A stretch of 64,000 nucleotides of DNA from CAYRXM01 sp964449465 (lineage in GTDB: Bacteria; Chloroflexota; Anaerolineae; JAFGEY01), in NCBI GenBank assembly GCA_964449465.1, contig CAYVBK010000013.1:1-64000 (forward strand), read 5' to 3'. Each line of letters starts with the position of its first letter. Within the stretch, counting starts at the first letter, position 1. Below the pieces are notes generated by a model. That model did no database searches, had not been told where the DNA came from, and saw only the letters and a program-made list of their open reading frames with translations. Shown piece after piece: positions 10,205 to 19,067 of this stretch. The position numbers were made by a program, and so were the translations under genes.

Positions 10205-11608
10205 ATGCTCAAACGATTCAGTGTTAATTTTGCCCTGTTCTCAATGACTTTGGACACAAGTCTGGCTGTGGGTTCACTGGCCCTGTCTGAACATCTCAGG
10301 GCCATTTTGCCTTGGGGTAAAATTTTTATCCGCGAATCATATATGCCCTGGGCGTTGTATGCCACAGCAGCCATCATCTGGCTGATCGTCTTGACCTGCC
10401 TGTCAGTTTATGATCCGCGGCACATCTACAAAGCCGTAGACGAGTTTCAGACGGTCATCGTGGCCAACGGGTTTGCCTCACTGGTCTTTGCCGGTTTTTT
10501 ATACCTGACTTTTCGCGAGACTTCACGGCTGCTGTTTGTCTATTTTGCCGTGCTGAGCATGGTCGCTTTGCTCTTGTGGCGGATGGTGGCGCGGATCGTA
10601 TTTCGCATCAACAACGGGCGCAGTTTTGCCGAACGCCGTGTGCTGATCGCCGGCTGCGGCCAGTTGGGGCAGCGCATCGGCGCGGCCGTGCAGGAATATC
10701 GCTGGACCGGGCTGAATCTGGTAGGTTATGTAGACGACGACCCCAATCGCTCGGATCACGATCTGCCGGTGTTGGGGCGCGTGTGCGATACACCGCACAT
10801 CATCCAAACGCAGCATATTGACGAATTGGTGGTTGCCCTGCCGCGGCACGCTTTTGAATCGCTGAACCAACTGATCGCCGAATTACAAAATGTGCCGGTC
10901 AACATCCGTGTGGTGCCAGATTATTTCTCGCTGGCCTTGTTTCGCGCTACCATAGATGATTTTGGCGGCCTGCCACTGATCAACCTGCGCGAGCCGGTAC
11001 TCAATCCTTATCAGCGGCTGATCAAGCGGGCGATGGATCTGGCACTAGGCAGCATCGCACTGGCATTTGCCTTACCGATCATGGGACTGACGGCCCTGGC
11101 CATCAAACTCGATTCGCCCGGCCCCATCCTGTTTCTCCAGGATCGCGTGGGCGAGGGCGGCAAGTTGTTCAAAATGTTTAAATTTCGTTCGATGGTCGTC
11201 GATGCCGAGCGGCGGCAAGATGAAATAGTCGAAACTATGCCCGATGGCCGGATCATTCACAAGAAAAAAGACGATCCGCGCATCACCCGCGTGGGGCGGT
11301 TGATTCGCACCACCAGCATAGACGAACTGCCGCAGCTTTTCAACGTTTTGCGCGGCGAGATGAGCCTGATCGGTCCGCGCCCTGAACTGCCCTGGCTGGT
11401 GGAAAAATATGAACCCTGGCAGCGCAAGCGATTCGCCGTGCCGCAAGGCATCACCGGCTGGTGGCAGGTCAACGGCCGCTCCGACAAATTGATGCACGAA
11501 CACACCGAAGATGATCTTTACTATATCCAAAACTATTCTACGCTGCTCGATCTGCAGATCCTCTGGCGCACGCTCGGCGCCGTGATCAAGAGGTCAGGAG
11601 CTTTTTGA
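10205..11608 (+). CDS. Polyprenyl-phosphate sugar-1-phosphate transferase (WcaJ/CpsE type)
   Basis: 467 residues from ATG 10205, preceded by a strong AAGGAGG; an open frame back to TTG 10106 is judged spurious. The layout is that of the family: N-terminal hydrophobic helices (about 1-130), a CoA-binding/Rossmann-like domain (VLIAGCGQLGQRIG, VGYVDDDPNR), then the bacterial sugar transferase domain (KRAMDLALGSIALAF, FKMFKFRSM, TSIDELPQLFNVLRGEMSLIGPRPE, GITGWWQVNGR). It should initiate repeat-unit synthesis by moving a hexose-1-phosphate to undecaprenyl phosphate at the membrane. This is the best anchor for calling the region an exopolysaccharide or surface-glycan locus. Confidence 0.95.
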   Translation: MLKRFSVNFALFSMTLDTSLAVGSLALSEHLRAILPWGKIFIRESYMPWALYATAAIIWLIVLTCLSVYDPRHIYKAVDEFQTVIVANGFASLVFAGFLYLTFRETSRLLFVYFAVLSMVALLLWRMVARIVFRINNGRSFAERRVLIAGCGQLGQRIGAAVQEYRWTGLNLVGYVDDDPNRSDHDLPVLGRVCDTPHIIQTQHIDELVVALPRHAFESLNQLIAELQNVPVNIRVVPDYFSLALFRATIDDFGGLPLINLREPVLNPYQRLIKRAMDLALGSIALAFALPIMGLTALAIKLDSPGPILFLQDRVGEGGKLFKMFKFRSMVVDAERRQDEIVETMPDGRIIHKKKDDPRITRVGRLIRTTSIDELPQLFNVLRGEMSLIGPRPELPWLVEKYEPWQRKRFAVPQGITGWWQVNGRSDKLMHEHTEDDLYYIQNYSTLLDLQILWRTLGAVIKRSGAF

Positions 11609-11610
11609 GC

Positions 11611-13509
11611 ATGCCCGTGCCGCCGAAAAAAGAACGGCCGGTTGTGTTTTGGCTCTTGCTCGGTCTGGGTCTGGCACATAGTCTGTTATATGTACTATTG
11701 GCTCCACCCTGGCAGCACTATGACGAACCCACTCATTTTGAGTATGCCTGGCTGATTGCCAACCGGTTGCACCTGCCACAGCTCGATGAGTACGATCAAA
11801 ACATGCGGCGAGAAGTGGCGGCGTCTATGGCCGAACACGTCTTTTTTCACGAGAGCGGCGTCATCCCCGACCTGTTGGCCCAAGACGAGCCGATCTGGAT
11901 CGGCATCTCTGAGCTTTCTCACCCTCCTCTCTATTATATCCTCGTCGCCGTCCCACTCTGGCTGTTGCGCAGCACCGATATCGTGCTGCAATTATACGCC
12001 GCCCGCCTGGTTTCACTGTTGATGTATTTGAGCGTCATTGGATTTGCTTATCAACTGATTTGTGAAATATTCCCTTCAATTTCTCCGCTGCGTTGGCTTA
12101 TCCCCGGATTTTTGGTTTTTTTGCCGGCTTTTACCGACTTGATGACGGCAGTCAACAACGATGTAGGAGCAGTATTTTTTCTGTCCCTGTTCTCGTGGCT
12201 GGCCGTGCGCACCATAATGCGTGGAGTATCTATCTGGCGATTGGTCGGGCTGGTTGGAGCAGCCATCGCAGGCATGTGGACCAAAAACACAGCCGGAATT
12301 GCTGTGCTTTTGACGCCAGTGGTGCTGGTTTTGGCTTGCTGGCCACAGCGGTGGAGCGCGCAGTTGGGGATCGCTTCACTGCTGGGCGGAGCAGTGCTGC
12401 TCCTGACCGTTTTTCAGTGGGACGGTGTAGCCGCATGGTACCCATCCTCATCGCAAACAGGCCACATCAACCCATCTATGCCAGAAACGCCCTGGGGACA
12501 GCGAGCATTCTGCTTGCAAATCACTCCCGCCAATCCCGACCCACAAATCATCCAGTTTGTGACACGCCAGGACATTGCCGCTTTGCGCGGCACAACGGTG
12601 ACGCTGGGCGCATGGATTTGGGCCACCGAATCGGCTTTTACCAACCTGCCTGTTTTATACGATAGCCTGAATACCACATCAAGAGCCGTTCAGGTTGGTG
12701 AGACACCCACATTTTACACCCTTACTGCCACCATCTCTGGCGACACCAATGACATTCAAATCATACTGCGCCCCATGCCATCCTGGAGAACAGATGTCAG
12801 CCGAACGGTCTGCTATGATGGCGTGATGCTGATCCAACAAGACCATATTCCCGGTACCCCCACTCTGCTAGACTCACAAGGACGACAACTTGGATGGCAG
12901 AAGCAAGTCTGGACCAACCTGGCGCGAAATGGCTCGGCCGAGAACACCATTCCAACAACCCATCCATGGGTCGATCGGTGGATATCCACTTATGCACGCC
13001 GTTCTTCTGTGCATTTTGTGGCCTCAATATGTGAGTGGGAACGCACCGGATGGGCGCACCGGGTGACGGCACAGCGGCTGCTGAGCAGCTTTTGGGCTAC
13101 ATTTGCCTGGAACTCGGTTCATTTGGCCGGCGGATGGTATATCACCCTGATCGTGATCACACTTGTGGGCATGTCGGGCGCGGTGGTGATGTGGATCCGA
13201 TTGATCAGGCACCCATCATCCTGGCGACAGAACCGCACAGCACTGTTCTTGACCTTGATCGGGTTGCTGATATGGGGCAATACTTTTTTGCGTCCTTTTC
13301 CATTCTCATCGCCGGCCTCACCCTTTCTTCCGGTAGCTCGCTATGCCTATCCGGCCATCATTCCCTCTGCATTGGCCCTGGTTGGCGGGTGGTGGGTTCT
13401 AACTCCGAAGCGATTCCGTCGTTGGTTTCCTTTGGCCCTGTTTTCCTTTTTAGTCTTGTTGGATATGGTTTCGCCACTCACTGTATTGTTATTCTTTTAC
13501 GGGAGATGA
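11611..13509 (+). CDS. Polytopic GT-C-like membrane protein (DUF2142/GT39-like) with extracytoplasmic beta domain
   Basis: 632 residues from ATG 11611 (AGGAG 10 nt upstream). Helix 1 (residues about 12-30) is followed by PPWQHYDEPTHFEYAW, resembling the Asp-Glu loop of GT-C lipid-phosphosugar-dependent glycosyltransferases. Several more helices run to about residue 270. A soluble stretch (about 275-450) rich in beta strands resembles a carbohydrate-binding jelly roll (LRGTTVTLGAWIWA). Further helices close the C-terminus, including RYAYPAIIPSALALVGGWW. It probably transfers or exports a lipid-linked sugar outside the membrane. The family assignment is tentative. The stop overlaps an ATG used or skipped by the next gene. 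Confidence 0.68.
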   Translation: MPVPPKKERPVVFWLLLGLGLAHSLLYVLLAPPWQHYDEPTHFEYAWLIANRLHLPQLDEYDQNMRREVAASMAEHVFFHESGVIPDLLAQDEPIWIGISELSHPPLYYILVAVPLWLLRSTDIVLQLYAARLVSLLMYLSVIGFAYQLICEIFPSISPLRWLIPGFLVFLPAFTDLMTAVNNDVGAVFFLSLFSWLAVRTIMRGVSIWRLVGLVGAAIAGMWTKNTAGIAVLLTPVVLVLACWPQRWSAQLGIASLLGGAVLLLTVFQWDGVAAWYPSSSQTGHINPSMPETPWGQRAFCLQITPANPDPQIIQFVTRQDIAALRGTTVTLGAWIWATESAFTNLPVLYDSLNTTSRAVQVGETPTFYTLTATISGDTNDIQIILRPMPSWRTDVSRTVCYDGVMLIQQDHIPGTPTLLDSQGRQLGWQKQVWTNLARNGSAENTIPTTHPWVDRWISTYARRSSVHFVASICEWERTGWAHRVTAQRLLSSFWATFAWNSVHLAGGWYITLIVITLVGMSGAVVMWIRLIRHPSSWRQNRTALFLTLIGLLIWGNTFLRPFPFSSPASPFLPVARYAYPAIIPSALALVGGWWVLTPKRFRRWFPLALFSFLVLLDMVSPLTVLLFFYGR

Positions 13510-13511
13510 AC

Positions 13512-14927
13512 ATGAATCCGGCTCGATTCAAGATGTTGATTTGGACTGTCTTGATGGGACTGAGCGCAGCAGTAGCCTGGTTGTGGACGGCTAATGTACA
13601 TAAGCCAATTGCTCTGGCTGACAATCCCCCCTCCAATACAGATCGGCGTGTGTCGCTGCAAAATTCGGAGGCGATAACCATTTATTTGCCGTTGACGACC
13701 AAAGATTATGTTGATGTCGAGCCGGTATTTGGTGTGCAGATGGAGAGCCCAATTAACAATGTCAGCGGCTTGCAGCAAGCGGTTGACGGTGGAGCATACT
13801 GGCTGAGAAGGTTGTTTTTCGCCTGGGATCAGATCGAACCGCAAAGATACAATCCGCCGGTTTACAACTGGGGTGTGGTGGACGAAACCAGCCTGATCAA
13901 TGCTTCGGCAGCCGGCCTGCAAGTCATTGCCGGCATCCAGTTTACACCTGACTGGGCACAGAAATACAGTGGCTCTTTTTGCGGCCCGATCCGCGCAGAT
14001 GCCCTGGATGAATTTGCCCAATTTTTGACTGCCCTGGTGAACCGCTACAAGAATCATCCCTACAATGTGCGCTATTGGGAACTGGGCAATGAACCCGACG
14101 CACCGGTATGGTATAACCGCAGCGTGTTTGGCTGTTGGGGCGAACTGAACGATCCTTATCACGGCGGCGGTTATTACGCACAGATGCTCAAATATGCCTA
14201 TCCCGCCATCAAGGCCGCCGATCCTCAGGCCCAGGTATTGATCGGTGGGCTGCTGTTGGAGCAAAGAGAGGGTCGGGAGCGTTTTATGGAAGGAATTCTC
14301 AAGAACGGCGGCGGTCCCTATTTTGATATGATCAGTTTTCATGCTTATAGTTACTATGGCGGCAGCCCCGGCGCAATGAATGGATCGTGGCCCAATTCAG
14401 CTACCTCGATCCCCGAAAAAACAAATTTCCTGCGCAATGTTCTCACTCAATACGGCTATGGCGACAAGTCCTTGATCAACACCGAAACAGCCCTGCTGTG
14501 TACCCAGGCCACCTCAGATTGCTTTGAAACGCAGGCTATGTTCATTCCCAGAGCGTATGCCGAAGCGCTGGCGCTGAAATTAAAAGGGCAGGTATACTAT
14601 GCTCTGGTCAATACCAGCTGGCGCTATACCGGACTGCTCAACAACGACCTCAGCCCCAAACCGGCCTATCATGCCTTTATCGCTGCTGCCGACTTGCTCA
14701 CAGACGCCAGATACACCGGCGCAGTGACTCATTACCCCGGTGTGTCGGGATATGCCTTTTATCAGCCTCGCACCGGCAGAAAAATCCAGGTGCTTTGGTC
14801 GGCAGATGGAGCAATCCATGCCACTCCCATACCCGATGACGCCCTGGCCTATGACAAATACGGCAATCTCTGGGGCATAGGGGTCATTTCCATTGATGCA
14901 AGCCCGGTTTATGTCACCTTTCGCTGA
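13512..14927 (+). CDS. Secreted clan GH-A glycoside hydrolase-like protein
   Basis: 471 residues. ATG 13512 is chosen (GGGAG 6 nt upstream) over the in-frame ATG 13506, which overlaps the preceding stop. An N-terminal signal/anchor helix is followed by IYLPLTTKDY, a motif shared with other secreted proteins in this window. The rest is a (beta/alpha)8-barrel of the GH39/GH5-like type. The general acid/base is probably E194 in YWELGNEPD, and the nucleophile E325 in LINTETALL. Barrel strand sequences such as LRRLFFAWDQIEP and MISFHAYSYYGG also fit. It likely trims or remodels the polysaccharide made by the cluster; specificity is unknown. Confidence 0.78.
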   Translation: MNPARFKMLIWTVLMGLSAAVAWLWTANVHKPIALADNPPSNTDRRVSLQNSEAITIYLPLTTKDYVDVEPVFGVQMESPINNVSGLQQAVDGGAYWLRRLFFAWDQIEPQRYNPPVYNWGVVDETSLINASAAGLQVIAGIQFTPDWAQKYSGSFCGPIRADALDEFAQFLTALVNRYKNHPYNVRYWELGNEPDAPVWYNRSVFGCWGELNDPYHGGGYYAQMLKYAYPAIKAADPQAQVLIGGLLLEQREGRERFMEGILKNGGGPYFDMISFHAYSYYGGSPGAMNGSWPNSATSIPEKTNFLRNVLTQYGYGDKSLINTETALLCTQATSDCFETQAMFIPRAYAEALALKLKGQVYYALVNTSWRYTGLLNNDLSPKPAYHAFIAAADLLTDARYTGAVTHYPGVSGYAFYQPRTGRKIQVLWSADGAIHATPIPDDALAYDKYGNLWGIGVISIDASPVYVTFR

Positions 14928-14942
14928 TCGACTGGATGCAAA

Positions 14943-15689
14943 ATGAGTACCTTACCCCAACCCGACCATCCTCAACCTCTCGGCGACCGGGCCCAATCAG
15001 GCTTGACTCCATGGTGGGCTGCCTGGATATGCGCCACCCTGGTCGGGCTGGCCTTGACTGTCCTGTCTGCCTCTCCCATCTTGTTTCCCTGGCCCTATCT
15101 CAAACCTCGCTCTCAAACCTTGCCCGGCGAGTTGGCCGGCTCGTCGCGCGTCTGCCAGACCATCGTTGCCGATTATGATAATTTATCTCATGTTTACCTG
15201 AAATTGTTTGACTATGGGCGGCAAAACACAAGCCAGTTTCATTTCTACCTGTATGACGACTCGGACGCGCTGATCGCCCATGTCATCGGGCAGGCCTCTC
15301 AGGTACAAGCACAAAACTATTTTGACATTCACTTTGCGCCGGTTGCTCACTCGGCCGGACGCTCGCTTCGTTTTTGCCTGGAAGCGCCCGAGGCCGACCT
15401 GGATCAGTCCATCTCGATATGGGGAAACCTGGATGACACTTATCCTCAGGGTCAGGTCGAGTTTTACGATATGTGGGGTCTCAACACTGGCATCCAAGAC
15501 CTGGATTTCCGCCAGAGTTATGATGTATCTCTCTGGCAGCGCATAATGATCTTGTTGCAGCGCGCGGCTCAATACAAGCCCTTGCTCTGCGGCAGTGCGC
15601 CGTTTTACGTCTTTTTGATCGCCATCTATTTGATATTGATGTATGCTTTGCTTTTTCAACTGCTGGCTCGTCTATCCCAGCAGCATTGA
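14943..15689 (+). CDS. Membrane-anchored hypothetical protein, paralog 1 of a tandem pair
   Basis: 248 residues, family not recognised. One hydrophobic helix near residues 25-45 and another near 218-240 flank an extracytoplasmic, probably beta-rich domain with KLFDYGRQNTSQFHFYLYDD and AGRSLRFCLEAPEAD. The conserved landmarks GELAG, DYGRQN, CLEAP, TYPQGQ, DMWG and QDLDFR recur in the downstream gene, so the pair arose by duplication. The context (glycosidase before, GT39-type enzymes after) suggests a role in glycan assembly or export at the membrane, but no reaction can be assigned. Confidence 0.7.
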   Translation: MSTLPQPDHPQPLGDRAQSGLTPWWAAWICATLVGLALTVLSASPILFPWPYLKPRSQTLPGELAGSSRVCQTIVADYDNLSHVYLKLFDYGRQNTSQFHFYLYDDSDALIAHVIGQASQVQAQNYFDIHFAPVAHSAGRSLRFCLEAPEADLDQSISIWGNLDDTYPQGQVEFYDMWGLNTGIQDLDFRQSYDVSLWQRIMILLQRAAQYKPLLCGSAPFYVFLIAIYLILMYALLFQLLARLSQQH

Positions 15690-15697
15690 GCTGATAT

Positions 15698-16415
15698 ATG
15701 TCATTAGCCCAAAAGATATTGCGGCTGTCTCCAAAATGGAAACCTCACATACTGGCATTGGCCGGCGTCATGGGCATTGTGTTTGTCGGTATGTTGGGCA
15801 TCAACGCGATGTTTGACAAATTCCGCTCCGGGCCGCGAGGGTGGGGCAAGGTAGACAGCATTGGCGAGTTGGCCGGCCCATCCCTTGTCGCGGATCGAGG
15901 TTAGATTTGCCACGTATGATCGCCAGAACAGCGGCCCATTCACCTTTTCTTTGCGCACCCCCGATGGCAAAACCCTGATTGCGATCACGCACGATGCGTC
16001 AACCGTCAAGCCACTGGCCTACCATGTATTCGAGTTTCCGCCGCTTGACCACTCGGCCGGGCAGCGATACCAGTTTTGCCTGGAAGCGCCGCTGGCCGAG
16101 CTAGTCAGCGCGGTCACTGCGGTGGGATTCCTGGCCGAAACATATCCCGAAGGACAGGCTATGCTGACCGACATATGGGGAGACGCAGCCGGAGTCAAGG
16201 ACCTGGACTTTCGGATTGGCTATACTCCAAGCGGGCGTGAGCGGCTGCGTATCCTCGCCAGTCGCCTGGCACACAACAAACCCTTTTGGACTGGGCGCGG
16301 ATCTTTTTATGCGTTGTTAGCCATCTTGTATTTGAGCCTGTTGTACGTCTTGTTCTTCAAACTGGCCCGGCTAAAAACCAGCAATCAAAATGATCACCTC
16401 ACACCCCAGGATTGA
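15698..16415 (+). pseudogene. Frameshifted paralog 2 of the tandem membrane-protein pair
   Basis: The first part (ATG 15698 to TAG 15902-15904) encodes the N-terminal helix up to GELAGPS. The rest continues in another frame from about 15880 to TGA 16413-16415 and contains ATYDRQN, QFCLEAP, TYPEGQ, DIWG, KDLDFR and a C-terminal helix. Aligned with paralog 1, about 36 nt between GELAG-S-S and the LS-x-x-x-V strand are replaced by one base, a net loss of about 35 nt that shifts the frame. It is either a decayed duplicate or an assembly/sequencing error in one copy. An internal TTG 15861 could start the second part, but it would lack the anchor helix. Confidence 0.72.
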
Positions 16416-16469
16416 ACAGCCCCCCTCACCTTGATCCTCCTGACCATCTTGGTCTGCCGCCTCATCCGG

Positions 16470-16498
16470 TTGACCATTCGCCAACCTGCTGTTATAAT
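16470..16498 (+). promoter_or_regulatory. Near-consensus sigma-70 promoter
   Basis: TTGACC (16470-16475), exact 17-bp spacer, TATAAT (16493-16498), 42 bp upstream of ATG 16540. This is the strongest promoter candidate before the GT39 tandem and could drive the small nuclease-fragment gene plus the glycosyltransferases behind it. Confidence 0.7.
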
Positions 16499-16539
16499 CA
16501 TGCCACATACTTCATCCCCTTCTCGACGGGAGAACGATC

Positions 16540-16845
16540 ATGCGCGATCTGCCCATAGGTATACAAACTTGTTCTTACCTGATTTTCAGGCTGATCGGCT
16601 TGCAGACCGGCGCCGAGGTACGCACCAGTCGCGGGCGCATTGACGCCCTGATCGAGATGGATGAGGGCGTGTTCATTTTCAAGGTCAAGCTCGACGATAC
16701 TGCCCAGGCCGCTCTGGAGCAGATTGCCGCGCGCGGCTATGCCCAACCCCATTGCCAGCGCGGCAAGCCCATCTATTGCCTCGGCGTGGCCTTGGGCACA
16801 CAGCAGCGCGCCATCACCGAGTGGCTGGTGGAGCAAATCGGGTGA
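16540..16845 (+). CDS. Stand-alone PD-(D/E)XK nuclease-like fragment (DUF1703/PDDEXK_9 C-terminus)
   Basis: 101 residues, ATG 16540 with GGGAGAA upstream. The pattern YLIFRLIGLQTGAEVRTSRGRIDALIEMDEGVFIFKVKLD, followed by AALEQIAARGYA, matches the nuclease domain normally found at the C-terminus of AAA-ATPase/PD-(D/E)XK proteins. The ATPase part is absent. The usual catalytic E-x-K in the FxFExKL strand is K-V-K here, so the acidic residue is lost while R-G-R-I-D keeps its Asp. It is probably a catalytically dead remnant or a repurposed small protein. It has its own good promoter, which argues against simple debris. Confidence 0.62.
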   Translation: MRDLPIGIQTCSYLIFRLIGLQTGAEVRTSRGRIDALIEMDEGVFIFKVKLDDTAQAALEQIAARGYAQPHCQRGKPIYCLGVALGTQQRAITEWLVEQIG

Positions 16846-16856
16846 CAGGAAGCAAA

Positions 16857-19067
16857 ATGCGCCAGAACAACATCCGGGCTGCACATGCGTTCAAACGCAC
16901 TCACCTGGAATGGGCAGCGATCACCTTGATCTTGCTCTGTGCCGCCTTGCTGCGCTTCTATGACCTGGGCCACATCCCTCGCGGCCTGGAACACGACGAG
17001 GTCGCCACCTGGCACATGGTGCAGGGTGTGCTACAAGGCCAGCACGCACTTTATTTTGAAGAAGGCTATGGCCACGAGCCGCTGTACAATTACCTCACCA
17101 CCATGCCGATGGCTCTATTTGGCTCCAACTGGCTGAGCGAACGATTCTGGGCCCCCTGGTTTGGCCTGTTTGCAGTGGCCGCCACATACTCGTTGATGCG
17201 CCGACTGTTCAACCCACTGATCGCCCTCAGCGCGGCCGGGTTTCAAGGCACAGTGCTGTGGGCATTGTTTTTCAACCGCCTCGGCCTGCGCCTCAACCTG
17301 CTGCCCTTTCTGCTCATCGTCGCCGCCTATAGCTTTTGGCGAGGACTGGAGGCAAATGGCAAACGGCGAATGGCAAACCGCAGTCAGGTTACAAATTCCA
17401 AACCCCATTCCTCCACTCCTTATTCCCTTATTCCTTGTTTCCTTACCCCTTATTCCTCTCTGTTTTGGTTTCTGTTGGCCGGCCTGCTGATCGGCCTCTG
17501 TTTTTACACCTATATGTCATCCATCGTCGTTTTTCCTATCTTTGCCCTGTTCTTTCTTTATCTGGTCGGACGTGAGCTGTGGAAAACCCGATTGAACTGG
17601 AAATGCACGGCATCTCGCTGGTGGCCGGCCTTGCTCTGTTTGATCGTAGCCGTTCTGGCCATGTCGCCGCTGATTGCCTACCGACTCCATCGCCCCGCCG
17701 ACACCGCTACGCCGCAACGCGAGGGTCAGGTAGACATGCCGCTGCGCGAACTGCTACGTGGCAATCTCCAGCCGATGCTGCAAAACACCTGGGCGCTGCT
17801 CAAAATGTGGAATTTTCAGGGTGAACCATACTGGCAGTTGAATTACGGCTCACGGCCGGTCTTTGTCGAGCCGGTCAGCGGCATCCTGTTTTGGCTGGGC
17901 CTGCTGATCGCCCTATGGCGGTGGCGAGAACCGCGTTGCGCCTTGTTGTTGATCTGGGTTGGGCTGGGCATGCTGCCCTCCTTGATCACCTCGGAAGCAC
18001 CCAGTTGGCCGCGTACCATGCTGGCCTCGCCCGCGGCCCTCACCCTGCCCGGCATTGCCATCGCCCAGGCAAGGCAATGGTTCGAGGCCAAACGTCAAAC
18101 ATCAAACGTCAAGTCTCAAACTCTTATTCCCTTATTCCTTGTCTCCTTACTCCTTGTTTCCTTTTTCTTGACCTGCCGCGATTTCCTCGTTCGCTGGCCG
18201 CAGCACCCGCGCGTGCGCTATGCTTTCCAAAGCAGCCTGACCGAGGCGCTGTGGTACCTGGAGCGACAGCCCGATGCCGACGCAGTGGTAATGGCCGGCC
18301 TCTCGCCGCACGATATGGACCCCTGGAGCGAGGCCAGCACCCTCAAGCGGCGCGATCTGGGCATCCGCTGGACCGATACCCGCCAGGCGGTGTTGATTCC
18401 GCCAGTAGAGCAGTTTCGCCTGGTCACGCTCGACATTACACCGGTAGCCCCATCGCTGGCCGCCTGGCTGGGGCTGGAGCAGGCCGTCATCTTGGCACAG
18501 GGCGACCTGGCACCGCGCGGCGGCCGCGAGGATGAACCCCACACGCCGGTTCAATTTGATCCGGCATACACAGTATATCAGCTTGATACACGACAGCTAA
18601 AACAACAGATTCAGGTCAGGGCGGCGGGTGTGGGCAGCGATCCATTTTCGCCGACCTGGCTGCCTGACCCGCCGGAATTTGGCGGCATCCTGAGTCTGGC
18701 CGGCTATCAATGGCTCACCGATCCGCAGCCGGGCGCGCCGGCGCAACTGCTCACATGTTGGATCGCCCAACAAACTGGCCCCCGTTCCGCCGTCTATGGC
18801 GAGCCGTCGCTCAAGCTATTTGTCCATTTGTTGGGCAGCGAAAATCGGGTAGTGGGCGGCACCGACACGCTCGGCGCGGCCCCCGACACCTGGCAACCCG
18901 GCGACATTGTCGTTCAGCTACACAGCTTTTCATATCCTGCCGAACCCGGCCGCTACGCCGTCGAATTGGGCTGGTATGTGCCGCCGCAAGGCCCGCGCCT
19001 GGCGGTGACAAACACCGACGCTCCCGATCAACGCATTCTCATCACCCCCATCGAGGTGCGCCCGTGA
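16857..19067 (+). CDS. GT39-type membrane glycosyltransferase 1 with C-terminal beta domain
   Basis: 736 residues from ATG 16857 (AGGA 8 nt upstream; upstream open frame ignored). The first loop after helix 1 contains GLEHDEVATWHMVQG and GHEPLYNYL, the Asp-Glu motif and loop of GT39/ArnT/PMT-like GT-C enzymes that use polyprenyl-phosphate sugars outside the membrane. About ten helices follow. A soluble C-terminal region ends in LFVHLL..., WQPGD and GRYAVELGWY, shared with the next genes. Two low-complexity inserts encoded by C/T-rich heptamer repeats (17351-17460, 18090-18165) interrupt the coding sequence next to membrane segments. The TGA overlaps the next GTG. Confidence 0.85.
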   Translation: MRQNNIRAAHAFKRTHLEWAAITLILLCAALLRFYDLGHIPRGLEHDEVATWHMVQGVLQGQHALYFEEGYGHEPLYNYLTTMPMALFGSNWLSERFWAPWFGLFAVAATYSLMRRLFNPLIALSAAGFQGTVLWALFFNRLGLRLNLLPFLLIVAAYSFWRGLEANGKRRMANRSQVTNSKPHSSTPYSLIPCFLTPYSSLFWFLLAGLLIGLCFYTYMSSIVVFPIFALFFLYLVGRELWKTRLNWKCTASRWWPALLCLIVAVLAMSPLIAYRLHRPADTATPQREGQVDMPLRELLRGNLQPMLQNTWALLKMWNFQGEPYWQLNYGSRPVFVEPVSGILFWLGLLIALWRWREPRCALLLIWVGLGMLPSLITSEAPSWPRTMLASPAALTLPGIAIAQARQWFEAKRQTSNVKSQTLIPLFLVSLLLVSFFLTCRDFLVRWPQHPRVRYAFQSSLTEALWYLERQPDADAVVMAGLSPHDMDPWSEASTLKRRDLGIRWTDTRQAVLIPPVEQFRLVTLDITPVAPSLAAWLGLEQAVILAQGDLAPRGGREDEPHTPVQFDPAYTVYQLDTRQLKQQIQVRAAGVGSDPFSPTWLPDPPEFGGILSLAGYQWLTDPQPGAPAQLLTCWIAQQTGPRSAVYGEPSLKLFVHLLGSENRVVGGTDTLGAAPDTWQPGDIVVQLHSFSYPAEPGRYAVELGWYVPPQGPRLAVTNTDAPDQRILITPIEVRP
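17351..17460 (+). repeat. Heptanucleotide low-complexity repeat inside GT39 gene 1
   Basis: A short run of GGCAAAYGGCRAATGG-like units followed by degenerate CCTTATT heptamers, read through in frame as Ser/Pro/Tyr/Leu-rich residues at the edge of a membrane segment. Similar tracts occur at 18090-18165, 20153-20220, 20339-20395, 24589-24622 and 25497-25532. Confidence 0.75.
18090..18165 (+). repeat. Heptanucleotide low-complexity repeat inside GT39 gene 1 (second tract)
   Basis: AACGTCAAACATCAAACG-type units followed by TTATTCC/TCCTTGT heptamers, encoding a Leu/Ile/Phe-rich stretch (LIPLFLVSLLLVSFFL) that doubles as a transmembrane segment. Confidence 0.7.
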
